64,000 nt of DNA from Undibacterium hunanense (GCF_014284335.1 NZ_JACOGF010000002.1:124001-188000); one strand, 5' to 3'. Shown: positions 37,211-46,951, counted from the stretch's first letter. Numbers and translations are program-made. Notes: generated by a model not told the origin, from the sequence alone.

Positions 37211-38281
37211 ATGCTGAATCAGTATCCGCATCATCCACACCAGGCCAAACCCCTGGTATTGTCGGTGCAGGATGCGGTATTTCCGGTGCATCCGTTTTCG
37301 GGTGTACTGGCGATAGGGCGTGAGCGTGACTGGCAATTGAATGCCATGTTCCCGGCACTGGGGTTGGATGCAGAAGGTGCGCCGGCGGGTGACGTACGCA
37401 TCAGCTACCGTCAGGCCAGGGAAAGTCTGTTGCAGGCACGACACCTGGGCGGTGCCGATCTGGGCATCTTGTCTGGTGCCCGTAAATCACTACCACAACT
37501 GGGAGCCATGGCCACGGGCATGCTGGCGCAGGAGACTTTGTACAAGGCCATGGAATTTGGTCTCGAATATCAGTTGATTGCCGGTGCCATGGTGCAACTG
37601 GTGCTGGAACCAGGTGCACAGTTCTCCGCGCTATCTGCGAGGCCGCTGTTTGATGATGTGGAACTACAGGATTTTCTGGATGCCGACCATCTGGCGACGG
37701 CCATCAATGCCAGCCGTGCCCTCTGCGGCAGGAACCCTGGCGGGCGCTTGCAACTGGAAAGGGTGGAATTGCGCGGCAACCGTCAGGCCAGCCGTTCTGT
37801 CGGGGAGGATTTTTTTGCCTGCCCGGTGATATATGGTGCCGATGTCAGCCGCATCATCGTCAGAAATAGCGTACTCGATACCTTGTTGCAAGAGCCTGAT
37901 CCGGAACTGGCCGTCGCCACCAAACAAGTTTGCGATACCGAACTCGCGACAGTTGGCTTGAGCGGCAAGCAAAGCCTGTTGCATAAGCTGGTCAGCCTGC
38001 AGTGTGACTCTCGTAGCGTGCAGGAACTGGCGCAGGCGCTGGGCATCAGCCCCCGTTCATTGCACCGCTTGCTGGCGCGGGAAGGCTGTTCGTATTTCCA
38101 GATTGCCGAAAGCCTGCGCATGGAAAGAGCGAGACACTATCTGCGTCATACCAGCATGAGCCTGGATGAGATCGCCGGGCAATTGCAGTATTCTGACAGC
38201 CGCAGTTTTCGCCGGGCGTTCAAGCGTGCCAGCCAGTTGAGTCCCTCAGAATTTCGCAAACAGGCGCTGCTCTCTGCCTGA
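37211..38281 (+). CDS. AraC-family transcriptional regulator (OruR-like)
   Basis: 356 residues. The N-terminal Arabinose_bd-type domain covers about 40-220. The C-terminal double helix-turn-helix covers about 255-350 (SVQELAQALGISPRSLHRLLAREG and SLDEIAGQLQYSDSRSFRRAFKRA). The architecture resembles OruR/ArgR-type regulators of amino-acid or aliphatic substrate catabolism. Divergent from the GMC oxidoreductase, so activation of that gene in response to its substrate is the simplest expectation. It converges on the PAS kinase with 7 bp between. Confidence 0.9.
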   Translation: MLNQYPHHPHQAKPLVLSVQDAVFPVHPFSGVLAIGRERDWQLNAMFPALGLDAEGAPAGDVRISYRQARESLLQARHLGGADLGILSGARKSLPQLGAMATGMLAQETLYKAMEFGLEYQLIAGAMVQLVLEPGAQFSALSARPLFDDVELQDFLDADHLATAINASRALCGRNPGGRLQLERVELRGNRQASRSVGEDFFACPVIYGADVSRIIVRNSVLDTLLQEPDPELAVATKQVCDTELATVGLSGKQSLLHKLVSLQCDSRSVQELAQALGISPRSLHRLLAREGCSYFQIAESLRMERARHYLRHTSMSLDEIAGQLQYSDSRSFRRAFKRASQLSPSEFRKQALLSA

Positions 38282-38288
38282 ATGCATG

Positions 38289-40619
38289 TCAGCGGTAGGC
38301 ATCAAATTCAAACCAGAAAGTCGTGCCTATATCCGGCGTGCTGTGAAAGCCGATTTGTCCGTGCATTTTTTCCAGCATGGCCTTGGTAATGGACAGCCCC
38401 AGCCCTGTTCCCCCTTTTTGCCTGGTGTTGGTGCCGTCGGCCTGGGTGAAAGGTTCAAACAGGTGTTCCTGAAATTCTGGCGCAATGCCGGTGCCACGGT
38501 CGCAGACTTCCACCCGGTAGCGTGGCCCGGCATTCATGATGTACAGGGATACCGCATCACCCTCGCGCGAGAACTTGGCGGCATTTGACATCAGATTGGC
38601 CATGACTTGCATCAGCCTGTCGTTGTCGGCCAGTACCCAGGCATGGGGTGGATGGCTTTCCAGTTTCAGGCTGACTTTCAGCGAGTTTGCATACGACATA
38701 TTCGATTCGATGGCATTTTGTACCAGCATCACCAGATCCAGTGCTTCCGATTTGAAAATCATCTTGCCGCTGGCCAGTTTGTCCATGTCGAGTATGTCAT
38801 TGACCAGGGTAATCAGGCGCTTGCTGTTATTGTGGGCGATGCGTATCAAGTGTTCAGCCTGTTGCGGCAAAACACCGCTGACGCCGGATTCCAGCAGGCT
38901 GAGTGATCCGCGTATCGAAGTCAGCGGCGTGCGTAGTTCATGGCTGACGACAGAAATGAATTCAGTCTTCAGGCGGTTCATGCGCAAGCGGTCGCTGATA
39001 TCCATGGCAAAGGCGACCCAGTCACGCTCGGAATTTTCGAGGTGGCTGAGGCCAACCAGGATGGGCACGCCGTTGGCGTCGCCCTGCTGCAACATGATTT
39101 CGAAAGGCACGGTCGTGCCGGTCCGTATCAGGTCTTCGTAAGCCTGCTGGCAGATCTTGACATCTTGCTGCGACAGCAGGGTTTGCCAGACATTGTTGTG
39201 TGTCAGCAGATAGTCGCGGCTATAGCCGCTGAACTGGGTGAAGACATCATTGACATCCAGTATCTGCCCTGATTCATTGCCCTGAATGATGCCGATCAGG
39301 CTGGAATTCATCAGTCTTTGCAGGCGCTGCTCACTATTACGCAGGGCATCCAGCGTGGTTCTTTGTTCAGTGATGTCCTGTATCATCCACACGGCACCCT
39401 TGACATAGCCACCGGTCAGCAGGGCGCGCCCTGCAATACGGCCTATGAAGGGTTCACCGTTGTAGCGCCGCAAATGCCATTCCAGTTCAACCAGTTCATC
39501 TGCCTGTAAACCGGGGCTGACCTGCTCAATGAATTTTTCATAATCAGCCTGGCCCTGGTACAGGAAAGTGGTTTTCTTTCCTATCATGGCTTGCACATCG
39601 TGGAAGCGGCACAGTTCGGCCAGCGCCTTGTTGGCACGGACGATCACGCCGTCACTGACAAACATGATGCCGACCGGCACATTGGTAATCAGGATTTCCA
39701 GTTCTTTCGCCAATACCTTGTAGCGGTCCTTGCTGGATTTCAGCAGCTCCTGGTTTTGCTGGAGCATGTCTTCGGTCTGTTTGCGCTCGGTAATATCGAT
39801 GTGGGTGCCGACCATGCGCAATGGCTGGCCACTGCTGTCCCATTCGACGATACTGCCCAGCGACATGATCCAGCGCCAGTCCCCCGCCTTGTTCTTTTGC
39901 CGGAACTCCGCATGGTAATCGCCCTTGCCCATGCCGCTGGCATGTGCCTTATAGGCTTTCTTGAGACCGCGCAAATCATCCGGGTGCACGCCTGCACCCC
40001 AGAAGTAATCCCAGAACAATTGAGGCGTGTCAAAATCATTCGGGCTGTAACCCAGCATTTGCAGGTATTCCGGACTGAAACTGCCTTCACCGGTTTGCAG
40101 ATTGATATCGTACAGACCCTGGTTCGATGCCTTCATGACCAGGCGACGCTGGCGCTCGGCTGCCAGCAATCTTTGTTCAGTCAGCTTGCGTTCGGTATTG
40201 TCAGTCAGAAAACCGTGCCACAGTACACTGCCATCCGGCAACAGTTCTGGCGTGGCATCACCAACCACCCAGCGGTCTGGCTTGTCGGGGGAAATGATGC
40301 GGTATTCCTGATGCCAGACGCTGAGCTCGGTGTACGATTTGCGTATGGCGGCGATCATTTTCGGCAAATCGTCGGGATGGATGGTAAGCGCCAGGAAACT
40401 GGCATCTTCGCGCAACTGTTCCGCCTTGACACCAAAAAAAGTGGTGACAGCATCACTGGCATACGGGAAGCAGATACGGCCATCGGGATAACGCCGGTAC
40501 TGATAAAACATGCCCGGCAGATGGCGCGAGAAATTCGACAGCAGGTGATGGCTGCGTCTCAGCATGTCCAGCTCCGCCTGATCAGGCGGAAGCATAGGTG
40601 GGGGAGACAGATCAGACAT
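38289..40619 (-). CDS. Cytoplasmic PAS-rich sensor histidine kinase
   Basis: 776 residues, no signal peptide or membrane segment. Four PAS domains occupy about 25-145, 155-280, 300-420 and 425-545; the first two have PAC-type endings (GTHIDITERKQ). HisKA has H560 (VVSHELRTPLTS); the HATPase boxes are LMSNAAKFS, DRGTGIAPE and GTGLGLSITK. No receiver of its own and no adjacent regulator gene, so its partner lies elsewhere. Spacing to the thioredoxin-like gene upstream is 65 bp on the same strand. Confidence 0.92.
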   Translation of the reverse strand: MSDLSPPPMLPPDQAELDMLRRSHHLLSNFSRHLPGMFYQYRRYPDGRICFPYASDAVTTFFGVKAEQLREDASFLALTIHPDDLPKMIAAIRKSYTELSVWHQEYRIISPDKPDRWVVGDATPELLPDGSVLWHGFLTDNTERKLTEQRLLAAERQRRLVMKASNQGLYDINLQTGEGSFSPEYLQMLGYSPNDFDTPQLFWDYFWGAGVHPDDLRGLKKAYKAHASGMGKGDYHAEFRQKNKAGDWRWIMSLGSIVEWDSSGQPLRMVGTHIDITERKQTEDMLQQNQELLKSSKDRYKVLAKELEILITNVPVGIMFVSDGVIVRANKALAELCRFHDVQAMIGKKTTFLYQGQADYEKFIEQVSPGLQADELVELEWHLRRYNGEPFIGRIAGRALLTGGYVKGAVWMIQDITEQRTTLDALRNSEQRLQRLMNSSLIGIIQGNESGQILDVNDVFTQFSGYSRDYLLTHNNVWQTLLSQQDVKICQQAYEDLIRTGTTVPFEIMLQQGDANGVPILVGLSHLENSERDWVAFAMDISDRLRMNRLKTEFISVVSHELRTPLTSIRGSLSLLESGVSGVLPQQAEHLIRIAHNNSKRLITLVNDILDMDKLASGKMIFKSEALDLVMLVQNAIESNMSYANSLKVSLKLESHPPHAWVLADNDRLMQVMANLMSNAAKFSREGDAVSLYIMNAGPRYRVEVCDRGTGIAPEFQEHLFEPFTQADGTNTRQKGGTGLGLSITKAMLEKMHGQIGFHSTPDIGTTFWFEFDAYR

Positions 40620-40668
40620 CCGGATTGATAATGATTAATAATGTGATTGATAATGCGCGCGATGGCAG

Positions 40669-40696
40669 GCTTAGCGGTACAGACTTAGTGATACAG
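40669..40696 (-). repeat. 14-nt tandem repeat across a stop codon
   Basis: On the minus strand, CTGTATCACTAAGT is followed by CTGTACCGCTAAGC. The first unit contains the TAA stop of the thioredoxin-like gene; the second TAA is in another frame. Confidence 0.7.
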
Positions 40697-41152
40697 GGCG
40701 GTGATTTCATCAAAAAAATCGTAGACCCCCTGCTCACTCATTTTGCGGGCATTCGACAATTCACCACCTTTGGACGCATACAGTACGCTATTGTCCGGCC
40801 TCAACAAGACCGCTGCCGGAATGCCCTTTTTGGTCGGCGTGCCATAGCTGTTGGACAGTTCCATGTTCTTGTCGAACTGGCCGACATTGACTTTGACTGT
40901 AACGAATTTGCTATCCAGCAACGGTGCACTTTTGCCATGCATGGATTTATCCAGCTCCAGGCAATCCTTGCACCAGTTGGCACCGAATATCACCAGTACT
41001 TTCTTGTCACTTTTCTTGGCTTCTGCCAGCGCTTTGGTGATGGCAGCCTTGGCATCAGCGTTTTCGTCGTAAGGCTGAGCCGGACCGGTAGCGGCATGGG
41101 CCATGCTCAAGCCAAAAACCAGGGTGCAAATCAGTGAAAACAGTTTTTTCAT
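40685..41152 (-). CDS. Exported thioredoxin-fold protein
   Basis: 155 residues from the second of two adjacent ATGs (41152), which has AAAGGA at the better spacing. Signal peptide MKKLFSLICTLVFGLSMAHA. Thioredoxin fold with FGANWCKDCLEL (CxxC) at about 58-67 and cis-Pro in KKGIPAAVLL. Likely a periplasmic disulfide reductase of the DsbD-gamma or thioredoxin_7 type. Operon partner unclear; it sits just upstream of the PAS kinase. Confidence 0.87.
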   Translation of the reverse strand: MKKLFSLICTLVFGLSMAHAATGPAQPYDENADAKAAITKALAEAKKSDKKVLVIFGANWCKDCLELDKSMHGKSAPLLDSKFVTVKVNVGQFDKNMELSNSYGTPTKKGIPAAVLLRPDNSVLYASKGGELSNARKMSEQGVYDFFDEITALYH

Positions 41153-41255
41153 CATCCATCCTTTAAAAAGCATGTAAATCGCGTTACTGCAGATAAGACT
41201 ATCTTAGCTTAAACCACAACATCTAGTCATTTCTTACAAGAATTAGCTGTATTTA

Positions 41256-41275
41256 TACTGTATGCACATTCAGTT
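41256..41275 (+). promoter_or_regulatory. LexA (SOS) box upstream of dinB
   Basis: TACTGTAT-GCACAT-TCAGTT matches 15 of 20 positions of the E. coli LexA consensus, including the CTGT half-site; the other half is TCAG rather than ACAG. A TAAAAT -10-like sequence lies at 41293-41298. The box is about 50 bp before the dinB start, so LexA repression is expected. Confidence 0.65.
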
Positions 41276-41325
41276 AAAGTGTGGATTTGGGATAAAATAC
41301 GGCATTCTTACTTTGAGTAGCCAGT

Positions 41326-42381
41326 TTGAAAAAGATTATCCATTGCGACTGCGACTGTTTTTATGCAGCGATAGAGATGCGCGATGATCCGGCGCTGCGT
41401 GGAAAACCCCTGGCGGTGGGCGGCAAGCCCGACCAGCGCGGTGTTGTGGCGACCTGTAATTATGAAGCACGCCGCTATGGCATACGCTCGGCCATGCCGA
41501 TGTCGCAAGCAGTAAGACGCTGCCCGGACCTGGTGATCATGCCGCCGACCATGGAAAAATACCGCATAGCCTCGCGCCAGATCCTGGCGATTTACCGCGA
41601 CTACACCGATGCGGTGGAGCCACTGTCGCTGGATGAGGCTTATCTGGATGTCAGCCATTCCACCCAACACAAAGGCAGCGCCACGCTGATAGCGCAAGAG
41701 ATACGGGCACGCATTGCCGACACGGTGGGCATTACTGCATCGGCAGGGGTGGCACCAAACAAATTCCTGGCCAAGATCGCCAGTGACTGGAACAAACCGG
41801 ATGGCATGTTCGTCATTTTGCCCGATCAGGTAGAGGAATTTGTCGCCGCTTTGCCGGTGGCCCGCCTGTTTGGTGTCGGCAAGGTCACTGCAGCCAAACT
41901 GCATTCCATGGGCATCCATGAATGCCGCGACCTGCTGAAATGGTCTCTGCCTGACCTGATGCAGCATTTTGGCAAACTCGGAAACAATCTGTACCAGCTC
42001 TGCCGTGGCATAGACAGGCGCGAAGTATGTGCTTACTCGGAGCGTAAATCCGTGAGCGTGGAAGAAACCTATACCATCGATTTGCCCGACCTGGCTGCCT
42101 GCCAGGCAGAATTGCCAGCCCTGTTCAAGTCCCTGCAACAGCGCATGCAAAGGGCAGCAGCAGAAGACAGCATACAAAAGCTGTATGTCAAAATCCGTTT
42201 TTCGGATTTCCGCATCACCACGGTGGAATGCGGTGCCAGGGCGCTGGACCAGGATATGTATGCGCAACTGCTGGCGACGGGTTATTCCCGCCGCCAGTTA
42301 CCGGTACGCCTGCTGGGCCTGGGGACAAGGCTGGCGGATGAAAAGACGGAGAGTCAGTTGAATCTGTTTGGTGGTGAATAG
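41326..42381 (+). CDS. dinB: DNA polymerase IV
   Basis: 351 residues, the same length as E. coli DinB. Y-family translesion polymerase. The first catalytic Asp is Asp8 in IIHCDCDCFYAAIE; the SLDEAYLDVS motif supplies the other acidic pair, followed by the finger/palm block RARIADTVGITASAGVAPNKFLAKIASDWNKPDGM. The C-terminus SQLNLFGGE is a beta-clamp binding motif (QLxLF). It starts with TTG, giving KKIIHCD right after, as in homologues. A LexA-type box lies upstream, so SOS induction is likely. Confidence 0.95.
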   Translation: MKKIIHCDCDCFYAAIEMRDDPALRGKPLAVGGKPDQRGVVATCNYEARRYGIRSAMPMSQAVRRCPDLVIMPPTMEKYRIASRQILAIYRDYTDAVEPLSLDEAYLDVSHSTQHKGSATLIAQEIRARIADTVGITASAGVAPNKFLAKIASDWNKPDGMFVILPDQVEEFVAALPVARLFGVGKVTAAKLHSMGIHECRDLLKWSLPDLMQHFGKLGNNLYQLCRGIDRREVCAYSERKSVSVEETYTIDLPDLAACQAELPALFKSLQQRMQRAAAEDSIQKLYVKIRFSDFRITTVECGARALDQDMYAQLLATGYSRRQLPVRLLGLGTRLADEKTESQLNLFGGE

Positions 42382-42389
42382 CCTTAGTG

Positions 42390-42420
42390 ACAAGGACTTT
42401 CCTCATGGGAAAGTCCTTGT
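42390..42420. other. 13-bp hairpin after dinB
   Basis: ACAAGGACTTTCC/GGAAAGTCCTTGT with a 5-nt loop, between the convergent dinB and M16 genes. There is no long T run on either side. Likely transcript-end structure for one or both genes. Confidence 0.6.
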
Positions 42421-42427
42421 GCCATGG

Positions 42428-42466
42428 TTTGAAGGCTTATTTTGAAGGCTTATGTTGAAGACTTAC
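42428..42466 (-). repeat. Three 13-nt units with TAA in all three frames
   Basis: On the minus strand the end of the M16 C gene and what follows read as TTCAA-N-TAAGYC units. The TAA first bases at 42465 (the real stop), 42452 and 42439 fall in three different frames. Confidence 0.8.
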
Positions 42467-45234
42467 TTGAAATCACCCGCAAAAACACGTACCAGCTTGT
42501 CATAGCCCAGATGGCGATTCATGGCGTCCTTGATGGTGGCGACGCTTAAGCCCTGGATTTTCTTTTCCACTTCAGCGTCAAACTGCATGTTACGGCCCAG
42601 ATACAGGTTGGTGGTCAGTGTCGACGCGAGGGAATTGTCCTGGCTGCGGTCCAGTTGCATTTGCTGTAACAGGCTCTTCTTGCCGTCTTCCAGTTCGGCG
42701 GCGGTAAAGCCGTCTTTCAGGGCGCGGGTAATTTCTTCCCGTATGCCGGTTTCCAGCTTGACGCGGTTTTGTGGCGCATAGATAGCAGCGACCGAGAAGC
42801 TTGCGACTTCATCCAGGGACGAAGCATTGAAGTACGAGCCGCCGCCATAACTGACGCCGTCTTTTTGGCGTATGCGTTCCAGTATGCGCGAATTGAAGCT
42901 GCCGCCCAGCAAGTAATTACCCATCATCAGCGCCGGGTAATCTGCATGTTTGATGCCGACCGGTACCTGCATGCTGGCATAGAAGAAGGCATTTGCCTTG
43001 TCCGGTGTGATCAGTTGTTTTTCTTCGGCTTTGGTGGCGGAATAGGGTCTGGCCAGACGACTGAAATTTTGCTGTGCCTTCCAGTCGCCAAAGGCGGTTT
43101 GCAACCGGGTTTTGATGGCAGCCGCATCGAACTCGCCGACGATGGACAATTGCGCCTGAGTAGGCTGATTGACGCCGTAGAACTCTTTCCAGAATGCCTT
43201 GGCATCGGCAAGTTTGGCGGTTTTCAGGGCGGCAATCTGTTCATCAATGGAACGCTGGTAACGCGGGTCATCAGCTGGCCAGGTATTCAATGCTTTTTTG
43301 GCAGCGTCAACGGCAATCGCCTGCGGATCTTTGCGTGATTCTTCCAGCTGCGCCAGTTGCGCATTGATCAACTGGGTAAATTCGGTTTCGCTGAAGGCTG
43401 GTTGGCGCAGGGCATCATGCAACAGTTCCAGCACCCGTGGCAGGTTGTCGCGTATGGTTTCGACATTGATATAGACGGTCGAGGCGCTGCCGCTGATTTG
43501 CAGTTTGGCCCTGAGCTTGTCGAGTTCTTCAGTGAATTGCTGATGGCTGAGTTTTTCGGTACCACGATTCAGCATGGCTGCCGCCAGTTGACCGGCGCTG
43601 GCCTTGCCTTTCAGGCTGTTTTCATCGCCCATGTTCAGCATCATGGACAGCACCACGGTATTGCCACGTGTGGTTTTCGGCAGCAATGCATATTTCAGAC
43701 CGTTGCTGAGTGCGCCGGTCTGGGTGCGCTTGTCGATATTGTCTGCGGTGGTGACAAAGTTTTCTGCCTGCGCCAGGGCTACGCCAGGTTTGAATTCCTT
43801 GATCTGTTCATCGACGGCGACTTTGGCGGGTGCCGGTACACGTTCCGGTTTTTCGCTGGGGATGAAACTGCCAGAGGTACGGTTGGTGGATTTCAGCCAG
43901 GTTGTGGCCACCCGTTGCACGTCATTCACCTTCAGTGCCTTGACGCGATCACGGAACAGGAAGAACAGGCGCCAGTCGCCGCTGGCGATGCTTTCTGACA
44001 AGGACACCCCCAGTTTTTCCGGGTCATTGAAGATTTGGGCAATGTCAGAATCCAGCTTGGCCTTGGCCCTTGCCAGTTCAGCTTCAGTCACCGGGGTCTT
44101 GTCGAAGCTTTCTATGGTGTCGAGCAAAATCTTTTTCGCTTCAGGGACATTCTGCTCGGTACGCATATTGGCACCCAGCAGCAGGAAGCCCGGTTCTTCC
44201 AGATTGGCTGCCCAGGGGAAGACATCGGCAGTTTTTTTGGTTTCCACCAGTGCCTTGTACAGCCGGCCATTTGGGGTATCGCCCAGTATCAGGGCCAGCG
44301 CTTCGGTTGCTGCGTAATCGGGATGCGCTGCCGGCACGGTATGGTACAGCGCCACGATGGCCTGTGAATCACCGACGCGGCGTACGGTTACGTCACGTTC
44401 GCCATCCTGTACCGGATCCAGGGTGTACGTGGTTTCTATCTGGCGTTTCGGCTTCGGGATTTTGCCGAAATGGGTACTGACCAGTTGCAGCGCCTGTTTG
44501 GCATCAAAGGCACCAGCGATGATGAGGGTGGAATTATCCGGCTGGTAATACTTGCGCCAGAAAGCCTGCAAGTGCGGGATATTGACGTTTTCGACGTCGG
44601 TACGGGCGCCGATGGTGTCCTTGCCATAGTTATGCCACTGGTGGGCGCTGGAAATGACGCGCTGTATCAGGGTGCCGACGGGCGAATTTTCATTTTTCTC
44701 CATCTCGTTGCGGACGACAGAAAATTCAGTCTTCAGATCGTCACCGGAAATCCGCGAATTCACCATGCGGTCTGCTTCCATGGAAATGGCCCAGGCCAGG
44801 GTTTCGGGCTTGGCGGCAAAGGTTTCATAGTAATTGGTGCGGTCCAGCGAGGTCGTGCCATTGAATTGCACACCGCGCTGCGCCAGTTCTTCCCACAGGC
44901 GGGGGTGTGATTTGCTGCCCTTGAACATCAGGTGTTCCAGCAAGTGCGCCATGCCTGTTTCGCCATAGTTTTCATGACGTGAGCCGACGCGGTAAGTAAT
45001 ATTCACGGTCGTGGTTGGCTTGCTGGCATCCGGTACCAGCAATACCCGCATGCCGTTGGCAAGCTGGTATTCATCTATGCCTTCGACCTGACGTATCAGT
45101 TTCAAACCCGCTGGCAAAGCGGTTTTGGCCGCTGGCGCTGGCTGGTCTGCCGCCATTGTGGCGGGCGACATGGCGGCGCAGGCCAGGGCGATGGACAGGC
45201 TAAGCGTAGTAAGCTGGAGACGGCTTGATTTCAT
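42463..45234 (-). CDS. M16 family zinc metalloprotease C, secreted
   Basis: 923 residues with a signal peptide (TLSLSIALACAAMSPATMAA). Zinc motif H97-E100-H101 in GMAHLLEHLMFKG; SVVRNEMEKNENSP carries the downstream Glu. Inactive C-terminal M16 half with ALMMGNYLLGGSFNSRILERIRQKDG. AAGG precedes the ATG. Close to M16 B in sequence and length, but separated from it by 10 kb, so probably an older duplicate. Expected periplasmic oligopeptidase. Confidence 0.93.
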   Translation of the reverse strand: MKSSRLQLTTLSLSIALACAAMSPATMAADQPAPAAKTALPAGLKLIRQVEGIDEYQLANGMRVLLVPDASKPTTTVNITYRVGSRHENYGETGMAHLLEHLMFKGSKSHPRLWEELAQRGVQFNGTTSLDRTNYYETFAAKPETLAWAISMEADRMVNSRISGDDLKTEFSVVRNEMEKNENSPVGTLIQRVISSAHQWHNYGKDTIGARTDVENVNIPHLQAFWRKYYQPDNSTLIIAGAFDAKQALQLVSTHFGKIPKPKRQIETTYTLDPVQDGERDVTVRRVGDSQAIVALYHTVPAAHPDYAATEALALILGDTPNGRLYKALVETKKTADVFPWAANLEEPGFLLLGANMRTEQNVPEAKKILLDTIESFDKTPVTEAELARAKAKLDSDIAQIFNDPEKLGVSLSESIASGDWRLFFLFRDRVKALKVNDVQRVATTWLKSTNRTSGSFIPSEKPERVPAPAKVAVDEQIKEFKPGVALAQAENFVTTADNIDKRTQTGALSNGLKYALLPKTTRGNTVVLSMMLNMGDENSLKGKASAGQLAAAMLNRGTEKLSHQQFTEELDKLRAKLQISGSASTVYINVETIRDNLPRVLELLHDALRQPAFSETEFTQLINAQLAQLEESRKDPQAIAVDAAKKALNTWPADDPRYQRSIDEQIAALKTAKLADAKAFWKEFYGVNQPTQAQLSIVGEFDAAAIKTRLQTAFGDWKAQQNFSRLARPYSATKAEEKQLITPDKANAFFYASMQVPVGIKHADYPALMMGNYLLGGSFNSRILERIRQKDGVSYGGGSYFNASSLDEVASFSVAAIYAPQNRVKLETGIREEITRALKDGFTAAELEDGKKSLLQQMQLDRSQDNSLASTLTTNLYLGRNMQFDAEVEKKIQGLSVATIKDAMNRHLGYDKLVRVFAGDFK

Positions 45235-45750
45235 AAGCGACCTTCATATGTCATGTGTATGGGAAAACCTGACCCTGCTCTGCGATAGCAGATACCGGTA
45301 TGACAGAACAGATAGGGGCTGGTTCAAAAAATGAAATACTTGCAAAGCAATTAATTTTGGCCAGCATATAGCAGAGGGTGCAATTTCTACAAGGGTAGAA
45401 AAATGTTGATAGCGCAAATAAAGCCAGGCAGTTATTGATCCTGAGTTCGAAGAATCTCAATTTTACTTAGCTTACTCAGTAGGTTTTTAAATAAAGTTAT
45501 CAAGACAGTGGCAACATCGGTGGCATCATTTTTCATTTAATAGAAGAAATATATCGCGACTGAAAATATAAATTCTTTTCAACAGAAAGCCTCATCGATT
45601 AGTTTTGCAACCGTCACAGGTCAACATAAATCATTGCCTTAGCGGCATCTTTGCTAGCAAGCCAAAATCACAGCCACAAATAACGAATATGAGAATAAAA
45701 GAGATATCCCGCAAATGAAAGATGTTAAAAATGTTAAGAGTTAAATTTGT
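45235..45750. other. 516-bp non-coding gap at the edge of an AT-rich segment
   Basis: The first 100 bp hold the M16 C leader. Beyond about 45340 the base composition turns AT-rich and stays so to about 47750. One small hairpin (TTTCTAC, loop AAGG, GTAGAAA at 45384-45401) is present. No ORF, no clear insertion-sequence end, and no copy of the tRNA 3' end was found by eye. Confidence 0.5.
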
Positions 45751-46941
45751 TTATTCGCCACGAATTGCCACCGCAATTTCATGTAAGCGTCTCAGTAAGA
45801 AATACCAAATTGCAGGAACAATACCGAATGCCAATAGAAGCAAAGCTACGGTGTAAGATTCGTAAATGTCTTTTCTGTTGTTTTCTGCATAGTTTGCTTT
45901 GTCTGCTTGCAATAGTTCATCTTGCGTCGGAGTGGTTTTTAATTTATTTATAGAACCTGCATTGCTAGATAGATTTCCCACATTGCACCATGAATCTGCC
46001 CCGAAAAAAGGGCGAATTGCAGATATTGTTGTGCTTCGGCTAGAGCCAGCGTCTCCTTCCAACAAAAAAGTGCGCCCATTCACGTCAAATATTTTATAAG
46101 TCGCCTTCAATTCGCCTTGCCCGCGAAGCCATCTAAATGCAATAGCCTTTTCTTCAGCACTGATTGTCGCCCTCATCGGGGAGAAACTCCAATTAGCATT
46201 AGACGATTGAGTATTTGCTGGAAAACCTTCGCTAAAAAGAAGGTTATTGCGGATTACAGACCAAATTTCATCGAGACGCATGCCTATTGGAAAAGCAAAT
46301 TCCCCAATTTTTGGCACAACGATTGTCTGAGTGATTTGACCTGATTGACCAACAAGTTCAAGTGAGGCCATATTTCGCTCAGTTTCCTTATAGCAGGCAG
46401 TTACAGCATTGGACAGTCTGCTATTTAGGCTACTAGAATCTATATATCCCCTTGCTGCCGCGATAGTGGCCAGTCCACCGAACAGCAAAAAAAATCGAGA
46501 GGCAAATGACGTAGGAAGCTTAATGATTTTCTCTGATACAAGCTCAGTTGCTACGGCATTGAATTGTTTGTTTGAGTCAAGTACATTTTTCCCCGGATTG
46601 TACTGTTGAATCAACGTATAACAAAAAAGGATCCCAAGACCATTTGTGCAAATTAATGGCCCCCATACCCAAATTATCTGACTTTTGCCTAGTAGCTTGA
46701 CTATTTTTGATAATTCATTAAAGACAAGTAAGTAAGACGTCAAGCCTACCAAAGCCGTAATAATAAAAAATAGCATTGATAATCTAAGAATATTCTCAAA
46801 TTGCAAGCGCGGAAAGATAGAGTCAAATAAAAATGGAAGAATAACAAATGAAAACAATATTACGGCGGACCAGCAAAAAGCCGAAAAGAACTTTTTCATT
46901 TTTCTAAAGTGCACAGTCAAAACTTGCTCTAAAGTTCCCAT
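45751..46941 (-). CDS. Unknown membrane protein in AT-rich segment
   Basis: 396 residues, no family recognised. Two or three N-terminal membrane segments (FSAFCWSAVILFSFVILPFLF, LSMLFFIITALVGLTSYLLVF, IIWVWGPLICTNGLGILFCY), one near 150-165 (FFLLFGGLATIAAA), a large soluble domain (about 180-345) and a final membrane segment (VALLLLAFGIVPAIWYFLL). Codon use is clearly more AT-rich than the neighbours, which suggests acquired DNA. It lies just downstream of a broken reading frame on the same strand and near a tRNA gene. Function not assignable; an envelope role is likely. Confidence 0.7.
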   Translation of the reverse strand: MGTLEQVLTVHFRKMKKFFSAFCWSAVILFSFVILPFLFDSIFPRLQFENILRLSMLFFIITALVGLTSYLLVFNELSKIVKLLGKSQIIWVWGPLICTNGLGILFCYTLIQQYNPGKNVLDSNKQFNAVATELVSEKIIKLPTSFASRFFLLFGGLATIAAARGYIDSSSLNSRLSNAVTACYKETERNMASLELVGQSGQITQTIVVPKIGEFAFPIGMRLDEIWSVIRNNLLFSEGFPANTQSSNANWSFSPMRATISAEEKAIAFRWLRGQGELKATYKIFDVNGRTFLLEGDAGSSRSTTISAIRPFFGADSWCNVGNLSSNAGSINKLKTTPTQDELLQADKANYAENNRKDIYESYTVALLLLAFGIVPAIWYFLLRRLHEIAVAIRGE

Positions 46942-46951
46942 ATTTGAAATG

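Noticed and set aside
45235..45750. Left attachment site matching the tRNA-Arg 3' end
   Set aside because: I looked for a copy of the T-arm/acceptor sequence near the left border and found only short GTTCGAA-like matches, not a convincing repeat.
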